Shown here: piece after piece, positions 24,220 through 33,665 of the stretch | Layout of the letters: the number at the start of each line of letters is the position of its first letter | Numbering within the stretch: the first letter of the stretch is position 1 | Origin: an uncultured Lacinutrix sp. | GTDB taxonomy: Bacteria; Bacteroidota; Bacteroidia; Flavobacteriales; Flavobacteriaceae | Assembly (NCBI GenBank): GCA_937129145.1 | Contig: CAKZMU010000030.1 | Location: 62,001-126,000, forward strand | DNA length: 64,000 nt | Direction of reading: 5' to 3' | The notes under the pieces: generated by a model | The model's database searches: none | What the model saw: only the letters and a program-made list of their open reading frames with translations | What the model was told of the DNA's origin: nothing | Position numbers and translations under genes: made by a program

Positions 24220-25470
24220 ATGGACGTACCAATTCAAAAGAAAAAATTTTCAAATAAAAAATTAGGGCTAATTGTTGGAGTATTAATTATTACAGCTCTA
24301 ATAATTTATGTAGTAATTCAAACTTCTGGCGGATCAAAATTGAATGTTGAAAAAGAACGTATATCAATTCATACTGTAAGTAACGATGTGTTTCAGGAAA
24401 ATATTCCAGTTAACGGTATTGTATTGCCTATTACTACAATTTATTTAGATGCTTTAGAAGGTGGAAGAGTTGAAGAAAAGTTTGTTGAAGATGGTGCAAT
24501 GATGAAAAAAGGCGAACCAATTTTAAGGCTATCAAATACAGATTTAGAGTTAAGTCTTGTTAATCAAGAAACTTCAGTTTATAACTTATTAACCCAAATG
24601 CAAATTTCTCAAAATGCAGCACGTCAGAATACTATTAATAGGCAAAATCAATTTACAGATGTTGAAAATAATTTGATTGAAGCAGAGCGTGTATATACAT
24701 TAAATAAAAGCCTATATGAAAAAGGAGCAATAGGAAGAATGGATTATGAGTCATCCAAAAATAATTTCGACTACCAAAAAGAGCGTATGAAATTAGCTAA
24801 ACAAGTATTGTCTGAAGATTCTACTTCTTCCAAACTTGAAATTAATCAAGCTAAAAATTCTTATGCCAGAACACAAAGTGCTTTAGAGTTAATGCGCAAA
24901 AAAGTAGGCGATTTGGTTGTGCGTGCACCAATTGATGGGCAATTAACATCGCTAGATGCAGAAATTGGTCAATCAATTTCCAAAGGCACACGATTAGGGC
25001 AAGTAGATGTAACAAGTGGTTATAAAGTAAGGGTAGATATAGACGAGCACTATATATCTAGAATCTATAATGGTCAAACAGGAACATTTACACTTAACAA
25101 TAAAACATACACTTTAGTTATAAAGAAAGTATTTACGCAAGTTACTAATGGTCGTTTTCAAGTAGATATGAAGTTTGAAAGTGAAGTTCCTGAAGGTATA
25201 AGAAGAGGTCAAAATTTACAAATTCGAGTAGCCTTGAGTGCCGAGAAAGAAGCCTTATTAGTTGCTAAAGGAGGGTTCTTTCAAAAAACAGGTGGAAACT
25301 GGATTTTTAAAGTAAGCGAAGATGGGAATAGTGCCTATAAAGTAAATGTAAGATTAGGTAGCCAAAATACAGAATACTATGAGGTTCTTGAAGGGTTAAA
25401 CCCAGGAGATAAGGTGGTAACATCTAGTTATGATTCTTTTGGAGATATAGAAGAGTTAATTTTAAAATAA
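24220..25470 (+). CDS. HlyD/MacA-like periplasmic adaptor
   Basis: 416 residues. An N-terminal transmembrane anchor (LGLIVGVLIITALIIYVVIQ, about 15-35) comes first. A split lipoyl domain (GRVEEKFVEDGAMMKKGEPIL... and VRAPIDGQLTSLDAEIGQSISKG) surrounds an alpha-helical hairpin (about 110-215), followed by beta-barrel and membrane-proximal domains. Such adaptors bridge an inner-membrane ABC permease to a TolC channel. First gene of sigma54-like unit 1, followed 27 bp later by the ATPase. The single TolC-like protein of the locus is 19 kb downstream in unit 2. Confidence 0.9.
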   Translation: MDVPIQKKKFSNKKLGLIVGVLIITALIIYVVIQTSGGSKLNVEKERISIHTVSNDVFQENIPVNGIVLPITTIYLDALEGGRVEEKFVEDGAMMKKGEPILRLSNTDLELSLVNQETSVYNLLTQMQISQNAARQNTINRQNQFTDVENNLIEAERVYTLNKSLYEKGAIGRMDYESSKNNFDYQKERMKLAKQVLSEDSTSSKLEINQAKNSYARTQSALELMRKKVGDLVVRAPIDGQLTSLDAEIGQSISKGTRLGQVDVTSGYKVRVDIDEHYISRIYNGQTGTFTLNNKTYTLVIKKVFTQVTNGRFQVDMKFESEVPEGIRRGQNLQIRVALSAEKEALLVAKGGFFQKTGGNWIFKVSEDGNSAYKVNVRLGSQNTEYYEVLEGLNPGDKVVTSSYDSFGDIEELILK

Positions 25471-25497
25471 AATACAATCAATTAAAAAATAAATATA

Positions 25498-26175
25498 ATG
25501 ATACAGATTACCGATTTAGAGAAGTTTTACAGCACCGAAGAAGTTCAAACTATTGCTCTTAATAAATTGTCATTTGGAGTTAAAGAAGGTGAGTTTGTGG
25601 CTATAATGGGACCGTCTGGTTGTGGAAAATCTACGTTACTAAATATTTTGGGATTACTTGACGATCCTGACGGCGGAAGTTTTGTTTTTAACGGAACAGA
25701 AGTAGCTGGATATAATGAACGTAAGCGTTCAGAATTACGTAAACACAATATTGGGTTTGTATTCCAGAGCTTTAATCTTATTGATGAACTAACTGTTTTT
25801 GAAAACGTAGAATTACCATTAATATATACAGGAGTAAAACCTGCAGAACGTAAAAAGCAAGTCGAAGCTGTTTTAGAGAAAATGCAAATTATGCATCGAC
25901 GTAATCATTTTCCGCAACAATTATCTGGAGGTCAACAGCAACGTGTTGCTGTAGCGAGGGCAGTTGTAAACAAGCCAAAACTTATTCTTGCAGATGAGCC
26001 AACCGGAAACTTAGATAGTACCAATGGTAATGAAGTTATGGATTTGCTTATAGATTTAAATGAAGCAGGTACAACAATAATCATGGTAACTCACAGTGAA
26101 CATGATGCAAAATACAGTCATCGTATTATTAGAATGTTAGATGGACAGAAAGTAACAGAGAACATTTTAGCTTAA
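25498..26175 (+). CDS. MacB/LolD-type ABC ATPase 1
   Basis: 225 residues with all ABC motifs intact: Walker A GPSGCGKST (about 38-46), Q loop VFQSFNLI, signature LSGGQQQR, Walker B LILADEPTGNLDS and H loop VTHSE. It belongs to the type VII (MacB/LolD/FtsE) ATPases, which drive mechanotransmission by FtsX-like permeases. As the only ATPase in unit 1 it may serve all five permeases that follow it. A 115-bp gap with an inverted repeat separates it from permease 1. Confidence 0.93.
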   Translation: MIQITDLEKFYSTEEVQTIALNKLSFGVKEGEFVAIMGPSGCGKSTLLNILGLLDDPDGGSFVFNGTEVAGYNERKRSELRKHNIGFVFQSFNLIDELTVFENVELPLIYTGVKPAERKKQVEAVLEKMQIMHRRNHFPQQLSGGQQQRVAVARAVVNKPKLILADEPTGNLDSTNGNEVMDLLIDLNEAGTTIIMVTHSEHDAKYSHRIIRMLDGQKVTENILA

Positions 26176-26214
26176 ATTTTATCATCAATCAAAATCAATC
26201 AATCAGGTGGAAAG

Positions 26215-26255
26215 CACTTCAGTATAAATCATTACCAACCAATTATTCTGAAGTG
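26215..26255 (+). repeat. Inverted repeat between ATPase 1 and permease 1
   Basis: CACTTCAG (26215-26222) and CTGAAGTG (26248-26255) are perfect complements with a 25-base loop, in the longest gap inside unit 1. There is no T tract, so it is not a terminator. It could set differential mRNA stability between ATPase and permeases, or be a decayed REP-like element. Confidence 0.4.
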
Positions 26256-26290
26256 TCGAAACCAAAAACGAACAGTAATTCTTAGAAATC

Positions 26291-28696
26291 ATGTTTAAAA
26301 ACTATTTCAAAATAGCCTTTAGAAACTTGTTAAAAAACAAGGTGTATTCATTTATTAACATCTCCGGTTTAGCTATTGGTATGGCAGCGACTATTATGAT
26401 TGGTCTTTGGATATATGATGAGTTAAGTTATGACAATTACTTTGAAAATAAATCTAGCATAGCTCAAGTCTATGAATCGTCGTCAAATAACAATGAGATA
26501 GAAACAGGTCCTGCTATTCCAAGGCCATTAGAATTTGCTTTGCGTCAAGATTATAATGATAATTTTGAGCATATTGTTATGTCATCGTGGACACAACCTA
26601 GATATCTTCGTTTTGGTGAAACCAATATTTACAGAGAAGGAAACGCTATGCAAAATGGTGGACCAGAAATGCTGAGTTTGGAAATAATTGAAGGCGTAAG
26701 AGATGGGTTAAAAGAAATAAATGCTATTATGCTTTCTGAATCTTCTGCAAAGTCACTATTTGGTTCAGAAACTGCTGTAGGTAAAATTGTAACAATAAAT
26801 AATGAAGACGACTTAATTGTGTCTGGAGTATATAAGGATATACCTGAAAACAACTCGTTTAATGACATGGATTATATAATTCCATGGAAATATTATTTAA
26901 CAACGCAACCATGGTTAGAACGGGCTAAAACCTCATGGGGAAATAATTCGTTTCAAATGTTTGTTCAAATTAATGAGAACACAACCATGGAAGCGATTTC
27001 TGCTAAGATTAGAGATGTAAAAAAAATTGGTGATCCAGAAGAAGCGGAGTTTAATCCTGAAATGTTTCTGTTTCCAATGAAAGATTGGTACTTAAGAAGC
27101 GATTTTGAAAACGGTGTTCAAGCAGGAGGTCGAATTGAAAATGTTTGGTTGTTTGGTATTATTGGTTTATTTGTATTGTTATTGGCTTGCATTAATTTTG
27201 TTAATTTAAGTACGGCACGTTCAGAGAAAAGAGCTACCGAAGTAGGCATACGTAAGTCCATAGGGTCTCAAAGAGGGCAGCTTATCTTTCAATTTTTAAG
27301 TGAATCTTTTTTAATCGTTGTTTTATCATTTGTTTTTGCTCTAGGTATTGTATTATTATTCTTAAATGGATTTAACAATCTAGCTAGCAAAACGATAGTT
27401 TTTCCATGGTCAAATGTCATGTTCTGGATAGTTTCACTAGTTTTTATAGTGATTACTTCGTTTTTAGCAGGTAGTTATCCAGCTTTATATTTATCGTCTT
27501 TTAATCCAGTAACCGTTTTAAAAGGAACTTTTAAAGCAGGACGTTATTCTTCCTTGCCACGAAAAGTGCTTGTTGTGACTCAGTTCACCGTTTCTATTGC
27601 ACTTATAATTGGGACTCTAGTGGTAATGAATCAAATACAGTATAGTAAAGATAGACCAGTTGGTTATGATAAGGAAGGTTTGATTCAAATTCCTGTTATG
27701 AGTTCACAATTTATAGGGAAACACGAAACTATGCGAAATCAGTTTATTGCTTCTGGCGGAGCAGTAAAAATGACTACAATGAGTAGTCCAATAACAAACG
27801 TATGGTCCAATAGAAGTGGCTATACATGGGAAGGTAAACCTGAAGGTTTTCAAGAAGATTTGGCACATACTACGGTTAATTATGATTTTGTTGAAACTTT
27901 AGGCTTAAAGATTCTTGAAGGGCGAGGTTTTTCACGTGAATTTGCTACAGATTCTAATGCTGTGATTCTAAATGAAACAGCAGTAAAGTATATGAATTTA
28001 ACGAACCCAATTGGTAAACTCATTAAAGATTCAGATGTAGATGACCCTAGCCCAAATCCACCATTAAAAATTGTTGGAGTTGTTGAAGATATGGTTGTGC
28101 AATCACCTTACAGTCCAGTAAAACAAGCTATGTATGTTTTTGAAAAATATGGGAACATAGCTTTCTATAGTTTGAGATTAAATCCGGACAAAGGAACTAG
28201 CGAAAACTTAGAACTTATTGAAAGCACTTTTAAAAAGAATTTTCCAAATACACCTTTCGATTTTCAATTCGTTGATGAGGAATATGGTAGAAAATTTAGA
28301 TCAGAAGAACGTATTGCTAGTCTAGCAAAAGTATTTACAGGACTTGCCATATTTATTAGTTGTTTAGGTCTTTTTGGACTGGCTGCTTTTGTTGCAGAGC
28401 AACGAACTAAAGAAATTGGTGTGAGAAAAGTTTTAGGAGCATCAATTAGTCAATTATGGTTATTGCTTTCAAAAGACTTTATCACATTGGTTGTTATTTC
28501 ATTACTTATCGCTTCGCCAATTGCTTATTACATAATGGGACAATGGCTACAAAAATTTAGTTACAGAACTTCCGTTGCTTGGGACGTGTTTGCTATTGCT
28601 TGTTTTGGTGCCTTGATTATAACATTGATAACTGTAAGTTTTCAGGCCATTAAAGCAGCGACAACAAACCCAGTAAAATCATTACGCACAGAATAA
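26291..28696 (+). CDS. MacB/FtsX-like ABC permease 1
   Basis: 801 residues in the duplicated layout of Bacteroidota permeases: TM1 after MFKNYFKIAFRNLLKNKVYS, a MacB-like periplasmic domain (about 45-280), three TMs of FtsX domain 1 with ARSEKRATEVGIRKSIGS (about 312-330), a second periplasmic domain (about 430-670), and FtsX domain 2 with EQRTKEIGVRKVLGAS near 710. It ends NPVKSLRTE. It shares with permeases 6 and 7 the block W(Y/H)LxxxFxNG..GG(R/K)I before FtsX1, so these three form one subfamily. It uses the energy of a MacB-type ATPase; no substrate can be read off. Confidence 0.92.
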   Translation: MFKNYFKIAFRNLLKNKVYSFINISGLAIGMAATIMIGLWIYDELSYDNYFENKSSIAQVYESSSNNNEIETGPAIPRPLEFALRQDYNDNFEHIVMSSWTQPRYLRFGETNIYREGNAMQNGGPEMLSLEIIEGVRDGLKEINAIMLSESSAKSLFGSETAVGKIVTINNEDDLIVSGVYKDIPENNSFNDMDYIIPWKYYLTTQPWLERAKTSWGNNSFQMFVQINENTTMEAISAKIRDVKKIGDPEEAEFNPEMFLFPMKDWYLRSDFENGVQAGGRIENVWLFGIIGLFVLLLACINFVNLSTARSEKRATEVGIRKSIGSQRGQLIFQFLSESFLIVVLSFVFALGIVLLFLNGFNNLASKTIVFPWSNVMFWIVSLVFIVITSFLAGSYPALYLSSFNPVTVLKGTFKAGRYSSLPRKVLVVTQFTVSIALIIGTLVVMNQIQYSKDRPVGYDKEGLIQIPVMSSQFIGKHETMRNQFIASGGAVKMTTMSSPITNVWSNRSGYTWEGKPEGFQEDLAHTTVNYDFVETLGLKILEGRGFSREFATDSNAVILNETAVKYMNLTNPIGKLIKDSDVDDPSPNPPLKIVGVVEDMVVQSPYSPVKQAMYVFEKYGNIAFYSLRLNPDKGTSENLELIESTFKKNFPNTPFDFQFVDEEYGRKFRSEERIASLAKVFTGLAIFISCLGLFGLAAFVAEQRTKEIGVRKVLGASISQLWLLLSKDFITLVVISLLIASPIAYYIMGQWLQKFSYRTSVAWDVFAIACFGALIITLITVSFQAIKAATTNPVKSLRTE

Positions 28697-28723
28697 ATTA
28701 ATTAATCAAAAAACGGAGAGATT

Positions 28724-31138
28724 ATGATTAGGAATTATTTTAAAATAGCAAGTAGAAATTTATGGAAGAATAGAATGTTTACAGCATTAAACGTTGTCGG
28801 TCTTACTGTTGCTTTTGGAGTAGCTCTATTGTTAGCCATGTATGCTATATATGAACTTTCTTATGATCGTTTTCATGAACATAATAATAACCTGTACATG
28901 GTGTATTCAGAAGATAGTACACCAAACGGAATTGAAGCTAATATATCTAAATCTGAACCTTTTTCAGCTGCATTGCGTGATGAAGTGTCTGGAGTTGAAA
29001 AAATAACACGTTATAGTGGTTCAAGTGTATTATTGAGTTATCAAGACAAGCAATTAGGTATGAGTGGTGCTTATGTCGATCCTGATTTTTTTGATTTGTT
29101 CAGTTTCCCAATAATTAAAGGGGATAAAGAAAATCCAATAACTTCAGAATCATCTGTTGCTATTACAGAGCTTGCTGCAAAGCGAATATTTGGTGATGAA
29201 AATGCTATAGGTCAAACAGTTACTATTCTAAGAGATGAAGAAGAGGTGCCATTCACTGTGACAGCAATTGTAGAAGATTTTCCTGAGACAAGCTCTATTG
29301 GGTTTGATGTGATATTAAATTTTAAAAGTCAAGGGTATCATGCTTATGAGAGAGGAGTAGGACGCTGGGATGTTGAGAATCATGAAGTATATATGCAACT
29401 TTCTAAAGAAGTAACACCTATTCAGTTCGAAAGAAGTACAAAAGATTTTACTCAACTTCACTATAAAAATGAAATTGATAATGCTAAACGAGATGGCGTA
29501 CAACCTAATAATGGTGTTTATAGACAAATAAGATTATTACCCCTAGCAGATATTCGATTTGCCAATTTTAACAAAGGTCCTGTTACTGTAAACCGTACCA
29601 TGCCTTATTTAGTATTGGGTATAGCTGTCTTAATTTTATTTATTGCTTGCGTTAATTTCATAAATATGAGTATTGCCAAAAGTGATCAAAGGCTGTGTGA
29701 GATAGGAATGCGTAAAACCTTAGGAGCTAATAATAGGCAATTGTTTTTTCAGTTTTGGGGAGAAAGTATTCTAGTGTTTATAATCTCAGCTTGCTTGGGA
29801 GTTTTAATGGCTATACTTTTATTGCCTCATTTTCAAGTTTTATTTAGTACAAGAGCCTCGTTTGAAACCTTCTTAAACCCTTTTTTAATAATTCTACTAG
29901 TGCTTAGTGTCATAGGTATTACATTAATAGCTGGTGGTTATCCTGCATTATTAATGAGTCGTCTTGGAACATTGCAAAGCCTTAAAGGTAAACTAGATAG
30001 TAATGGAAAAAACTATTTGCGCAATGGTTTAATGGTCATACAATTTGGTATTGCCATATTACTTATTAGTGGTACGCTAGTACTTCGGGAACAAGTTGAA
30101 TTTATGCGAACCAAAGATTTAGGATTTAATAAAGAACAAGTGATTGCTTTTCCTCTTAATGGAAAGCGTAATGATCAGCAAGCGTTGCAATTGGTGAGAG
30201 ATGCACTTCAAGATAAACAGAATATTTTAAGTGTCTCAGCATCTAATAATATTTTAGGTCTTGGAAAAGATGGATCCCGCTCAACAAGTGTTCTAGGGTT
30301 TGAATATAGAGGGTATGGAGTAGAAACCCATATGTTAGTGGTTGATTCAGATTACATAGAGACTTTAGATTTAGATTTAGTTGAAGGCAGGTCTTTTAAG
30401 AAGAACTTAGCTAGTGATAGTCTATCTGTTATCATTAATGAGTCAATGGCAAAACAACTAAATGAGGAAGAAATATTAAACTCAAAAATAAATATTGATA
30501 ATAAGTTTTTTTCTGTTGTTGGTGTAATAAAGGATTTCAATTTCCAAGAGCTCGATAGACACATTGCACCTATGTCACTTTTTGCATTACCTAATTGGAA
30601 TTTAAGAAATGTATATGTAAAAGTTGAGCCTCAAAATTTGGAACAATCTTATGCTGATGTGAAAGCAGCATGGGCATCTATAGAGCCAAACGCAGAATTT
30701 CAAGGATCTTTTTTAAACGAAAATATAGACAGAACCTTGCGTAGCGAACGTAATATGATAACGATGATAGGTAGTGGTTCTATTTTGGCTATTACTCTAA
30801 GTTGTATCGGTTTATTTGCAATGTCATTACTTATAGTGGCTCAACGACGTAAGGAAATAGGTGTCCGTAAAATTGTAGGCGCAAGTGTATCTGCAATCAC
30901 GATACTATTAACTAAAGATTTTTTAAAATTAGTAGGTATTGCTTTTCTTATAGCAACTCCAATTGCTTGGTGGTCAATGAGTAAATGGTTACAAAACTAT
31001 GCATACAGCATAGATCTCAATGCTTTAATATTTCTTATTGCTGGAGGAATTGCATTAGTAATAACTATAGTAACAATAGCAGGTAAAACTATTAGTGCAG
31101 CGACAGCAAATCCTGTTAATTCTTTGCGTACGGAGTGA
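28724..31138 (+). CDS. MacB/FtsX-like ABC permease 2
   Basis: 804 residues with the same eight-helix, two-periplasmic-domain plan: N-terminal MIRNYFKIASRNLWKNRMFT, FtsX core 1 SDQRLCEIGMRKTLGANNRQL, core 2 AQRRKEIGVRKIVGASVS, end NPVNSLRTE. Before FtsX1 it has the PLADIRF block, the form seen also in permeases 3 (PLRDIHF) and 5 (PLTDIHL), so it belongs to a different subgroup from permeases 1, 6 and 7. It starts 27 bp after permease 1 and is one of the few genes here with a purine-rich GGAGAG ahead of its ATG. Confidence 0.92.
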   Translation: MIRNYFKIASRNLWKNRMFTALNVVGLTVAFGVALLLAMYAIYELSYDRFHEHNNNLYMVYSEDSTPNGIEANISKSEPFSAALRDEVSGVEKITRYSGSSVLLSYQDKQLGMSGAYVDPDFFDLFSFPIIKGDKENPITSESSVAITELAAKRIFGDENAIGQTVTILRDEEEVPFTVTAIVEDFPETSSIGFDVILNFKSQGYHAYERGVGRWDVENHEVYMQLSKEVTPIQFERSTKDFTQLHYKNEIDNAKRDGVQPNNGVYRQIRLLPLADIRFANFNKGPVTVNRTMPYLVLGIAVLILFIACVNFINMSIAKSDQRLCEIGMRKTLGANNRQLFFQFWGESILVFIISACLGVLMAILLLPHFQVLFSTRASFETFLNPFLIILLVLSVIGITLIAGGYPALLMSRLGTLQSLKGKLDSNGKNYLRNGLMVIQFGIAILLISGTLVLREQVEFMRTKDLGFNKEQVIAFPLNGKRNDQQALQLVRDALQDKQNILSVSASNNILGLGKDGSRSTSVLGFEYRGYGVETHMLVVDSDYIETLDLDLVEGRSFKKNLASDSLSVIINESMAKQLNEEEILNSKINIDNKFFSVVGVIKDFNFQELDRHIAPMSLFALPNWNLRNVYVKVEPQNLEQSYADVKAAWASIEPNAEFQGSFLNENIDRTLRSERNMITMIGSGSILAITLSCIGLFAMSLLIVAQRRKEIGVRKIVGASVSAITILLTKDFLKLVGIAFLIATPIAWWSMSKWLQNYAYSIDLNALIFLIAGGIALVITIVTIAGKTISAATANPVNSLRTE

Positions 31139-31160
31139 ATCAATCAAAAAACGAACAATC

Positions 31161-33605
31161 ATGATTAAAAATTATTTCAAAATAGCATGGAGAAACATTA
31201 TGAAACACAAGGTGTTTTCTCTAATTAATGTTATTGGCCTTACTATAGGTTTAAGTGCATCGTTTGTTATTGGTTTAATGATTTTTTACGATTACACATT
31301 TGATAATTTTCACAAAGATGGTGATCGTATTTATCGCGTTGTAACCGATTTTAAAACACCAGAAGGCGAGTTTTATAATCCAGGTGTAACACTTGCATTA
31401 AAAGATGCTGTAGCAGAGAACTCTAATTTTGAGAGTATTAGTGAGTTTTATAGAGAACGACCGTTAAAAGTTGAAAATAGAGTCGACAATCTCGAATTCA
31501 AATTACCAAAATTTGTCATTTTTGCTGATAAAGATTATTTCAAAATTTTTGACTACAAATTTGTCGCTGGCGATGCTAATAAAACCTTATCTAACCCAAA
31601 TGAGGTAATACTTACAAAAGAACGTGCAGCAAAATACTTTCCTCGTGTAAACCTTTCTGAAGTAATTGGTAAAACTTTAGTGTATAATGATTCTATTAAT
31701 GCTACTGTAACGGGTGTGGTAGAAAATCTTGAGGGTAGAACAGATATTGTGTTTCAAGAATTTATATCGCATCCTACAATTCTTCAGACGCGAATGCGAA
31801 GAAATATATTGGGAAAGAATTGGAATAACACCAATTCCAGCTCGCAATTATTTGTAAAATTAAATACCAATGCAGATATAGCGGCTATCAAAAGTAGATT
31901 TAAAGATATATCAGCAGAACACGCTGACGAAGAAGATATAAAATATGGTGAGGAACGTGTATTTCAATTGCAACCTTTAAGAGATATTCATTTTAATGAA
32001 AATTACGGAATTTACGATTATTCTAAAGGGCAAGCTAGCAGATCCTTATTAAAGAATTTAGCTTTAGTCGCACTATTCTTATTGCTACTTGGTTGTGTTA
32101 ATTTTATAAACCTTAATACAGCACAAGCATCACAACGTGCTAAAGAAATTGGTATTAGAAAAACCCTAGGAAGCTCGAGAAAACAATTGATTAATCAATT
32201 TATGGGCGAAACATTTTTACTAGTTGTTGTATCAGCGTTATTATCTTTATTGCTTTCTAGGTGGTTGATTAACGTGTTTTCAGATTTTGTTCCAGAAGAT
32301 TTGAGTTTTGAGTTGTTTAAAGCACCAATAGTATTTGTTGGGATTATAGTTTTATTATTCTTAGTTACATTTTTATCAGGATTTTATCCTGCGATGGTTT
32401 TGTCAAAATTTAATACAGTATCTGTTTTAAAAAATCATATAGCAGCAGGTGAGAAAAAGATAAAATTAAGAAAGTTCTTAACGGTTTTTCAATTTGCCAT
32501 TGCTCAAGTATTTATTATAGCTACACTCTTGGTTGGTAAACAGATTAACTATTTATTAAATAAGGATATGGGCTTTAAAAGTGAAGCTGTAGTAACGGCA
32601 TTTAGACCATTTGGAGAAAATGGGTTTGAGAAAATGCAATTACTTTCCGAAAAATTAAAATCTATACCTGAGATAAATGCAATCAGTCTTGGTAATTATA
32701 CACCAGCTTCTTTTAGTACTAATACAACTACAGTGAGACGTATTATTGATGAAAAAGAAATACATGGTGATATGCAATTACTGCATGGTGATACTAATTA
32801 TTTAAGCCTTTTTGAAATAGAACTTTTAGCTGGTAGAGATAGACGAAACGATACAATTAGAGAACTTGTTATTAATGATGCAGCTCGAAAGTTTTATGGT
32901 TTTAATACGCCAGAGGAAGCTATAGGGCAAAATTTACTTTATGAAGACGAACCAATTCCTATAGTTGGTGTTATGGAAAATTTTCATCAACGATCGTTAA
33001 AAACTGAAATTAAGCCAATGAGTTTGTTAGGTGATTTTTACAGAAAGAATTGGACTTATTTCACACAAGCACATATAGCACTTAATAACACATCATCGGG
33101 GAGTTTAGAAACCGCAATTTCTAAAATTGAAAATGAATATAACTCGATTTATCCAGGCGAAGATTTAAGACTGGAATTTTTGGACGAAACCATTGCCAAG
33201 TTTTATAAGCGTGAGAGAAAAATATCTACACTCTTAAACTGGTCAACTGGCTTATCAATTTTAATCAGTTGTTTAGGGTTATTAGGTTTAGTAATCTATA
33301 CAACAAATAGACGTGTAAAAGAAATAGGTGTACGTAAAGTTTTAGGGGCTTCATTATTACAAATAAATACATTATTGTGTAAAGAATTTTTAATTCTTGT
33401 TGCAATTGCGTTTATAGTTGCTGCTCCAATAGCGTATTATGGTATTAATAATTGGTTACAAGATTTTTCATATAAAACGAGCATTAGTTTTTGGTTGTTT
33501 TTATTGAGTGGCTGTGCCATGATTTTCTTTGCTTTGTTGGTAATAAGTGTAAAGACTTTACAGGCTGCTAATGCAAATCCTGTAAACTCATTACGTTCGG
33601 AGTAA
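31161..33605 (+). CDS. MacB/FtsX-like ABC permease 3
   Basis: 814 residues from the ATG at 31161, chosen because MIKNYFKIAWRNIMKHK aligns with the other six permeases. The longer frame from 31095 would overlap permease 2. FtsX core 1 reads AQASQRAKEIGIRKTLGSSRKQL, core 2 NRRVKEIGVRKVLGASLLQ, end NPVNSLRSE. The first bases of the gene are almost identical to those of permeases 4 and 5, pointing to tandem duplication. Same predicted topology and role as its neighbours; 22 bp after permease 2. Confidence 0.92.
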   Translation: MIKNYFKIAWRNIMKHKVFSLINVIGLTIGLSASFVIGLMIFYDYTFDNFHKDGDRIYRVVTDFKTPEGEFYNPGVTLALKDAVAENSNFESISEFYRERPLKVENRVDNLEFKLPKFVIFADKDYFKIFDYKFVAGDANKTLSNPNEVILTKERAAKYFPRVNLSEVIGKTLVYNDSINATVTGVVENLEGRTDIVFQEFISHPTILQTRMRRNILGKNWNNTNSSSQLFVKLNTNADIAAIKSRFKDISAEHADEEDIKYGEERVFQLQPLRDIHFNENYGIYDYSKGQASRSLLKNLALVALFLLLLGCVNFINLNTAQASQRAKEIGIRKTLGSSRKQLINQFMGETFLLVVVSALLSLLLSRWLINVFSDFVPEDLSFELFKAPIVFVGIIVLLFLVTFLSGFYPAMVLSKFNTVSVLKNHIAAGEKKIKLRKFLTVFQFAIAQVFIIATLLVGKQINYLLNKDMGFKSEAVVTAFRPFGENGFEKMQLLSEKLKSIPEINAISLGNYTPASFSTNTTTVRRIIDEKEIHGDMQLLHGDTNYLSLFEIELLAGRDRRNDTIRELVINDAARKFYGFNTPEEAIGQNLLYEDEPIPIVGVMENFHQRSLKTEIKPMSLLGDFYRKNWTYFTQAHIALNNTSSGSLETAISKIENEYNSIYPGEDLRLEFLDETIAKFYKRERKISTLLNWSTGLSILISCLGLLGLVIYTTNRRVKEIGVRKVLGASLLQINTLLCKEFLILVAIAFIVAAPIAYYGINNWLQDFSYKTSISFWLFLLSGCAMIFFALLVISVKTLQAANANPVNSLRSE

Positions 33606-33625
33606 AAATCATCAACCAAAAAATC

Positions 33626-33665
33626 AAATCATCATGATTAAAAATTATTTCAAAATAGCTTGGAG
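33626..33665 (+). repeat. 40-bp identical start region, permease 4 copy
   Basis: Identical to 36056-36095, spanning the leader, ATG and first 10 codons. A further similar CATCAACCAAAAAAT leader lies just upstream of both. Permease 3 has a near-copy of the coding part. Identical DNA between otherwise diverged genes implies recent duplication or gene conversion at the 5' ends. Confidence 0.7.

Noticed and set aside
31095..31160. Longer start for permease 3
   Set aside because: The extra 22 residues overlap the end of permease 2 and have no match in the other six permeases, which all begin M(I/F)xxxxKI.
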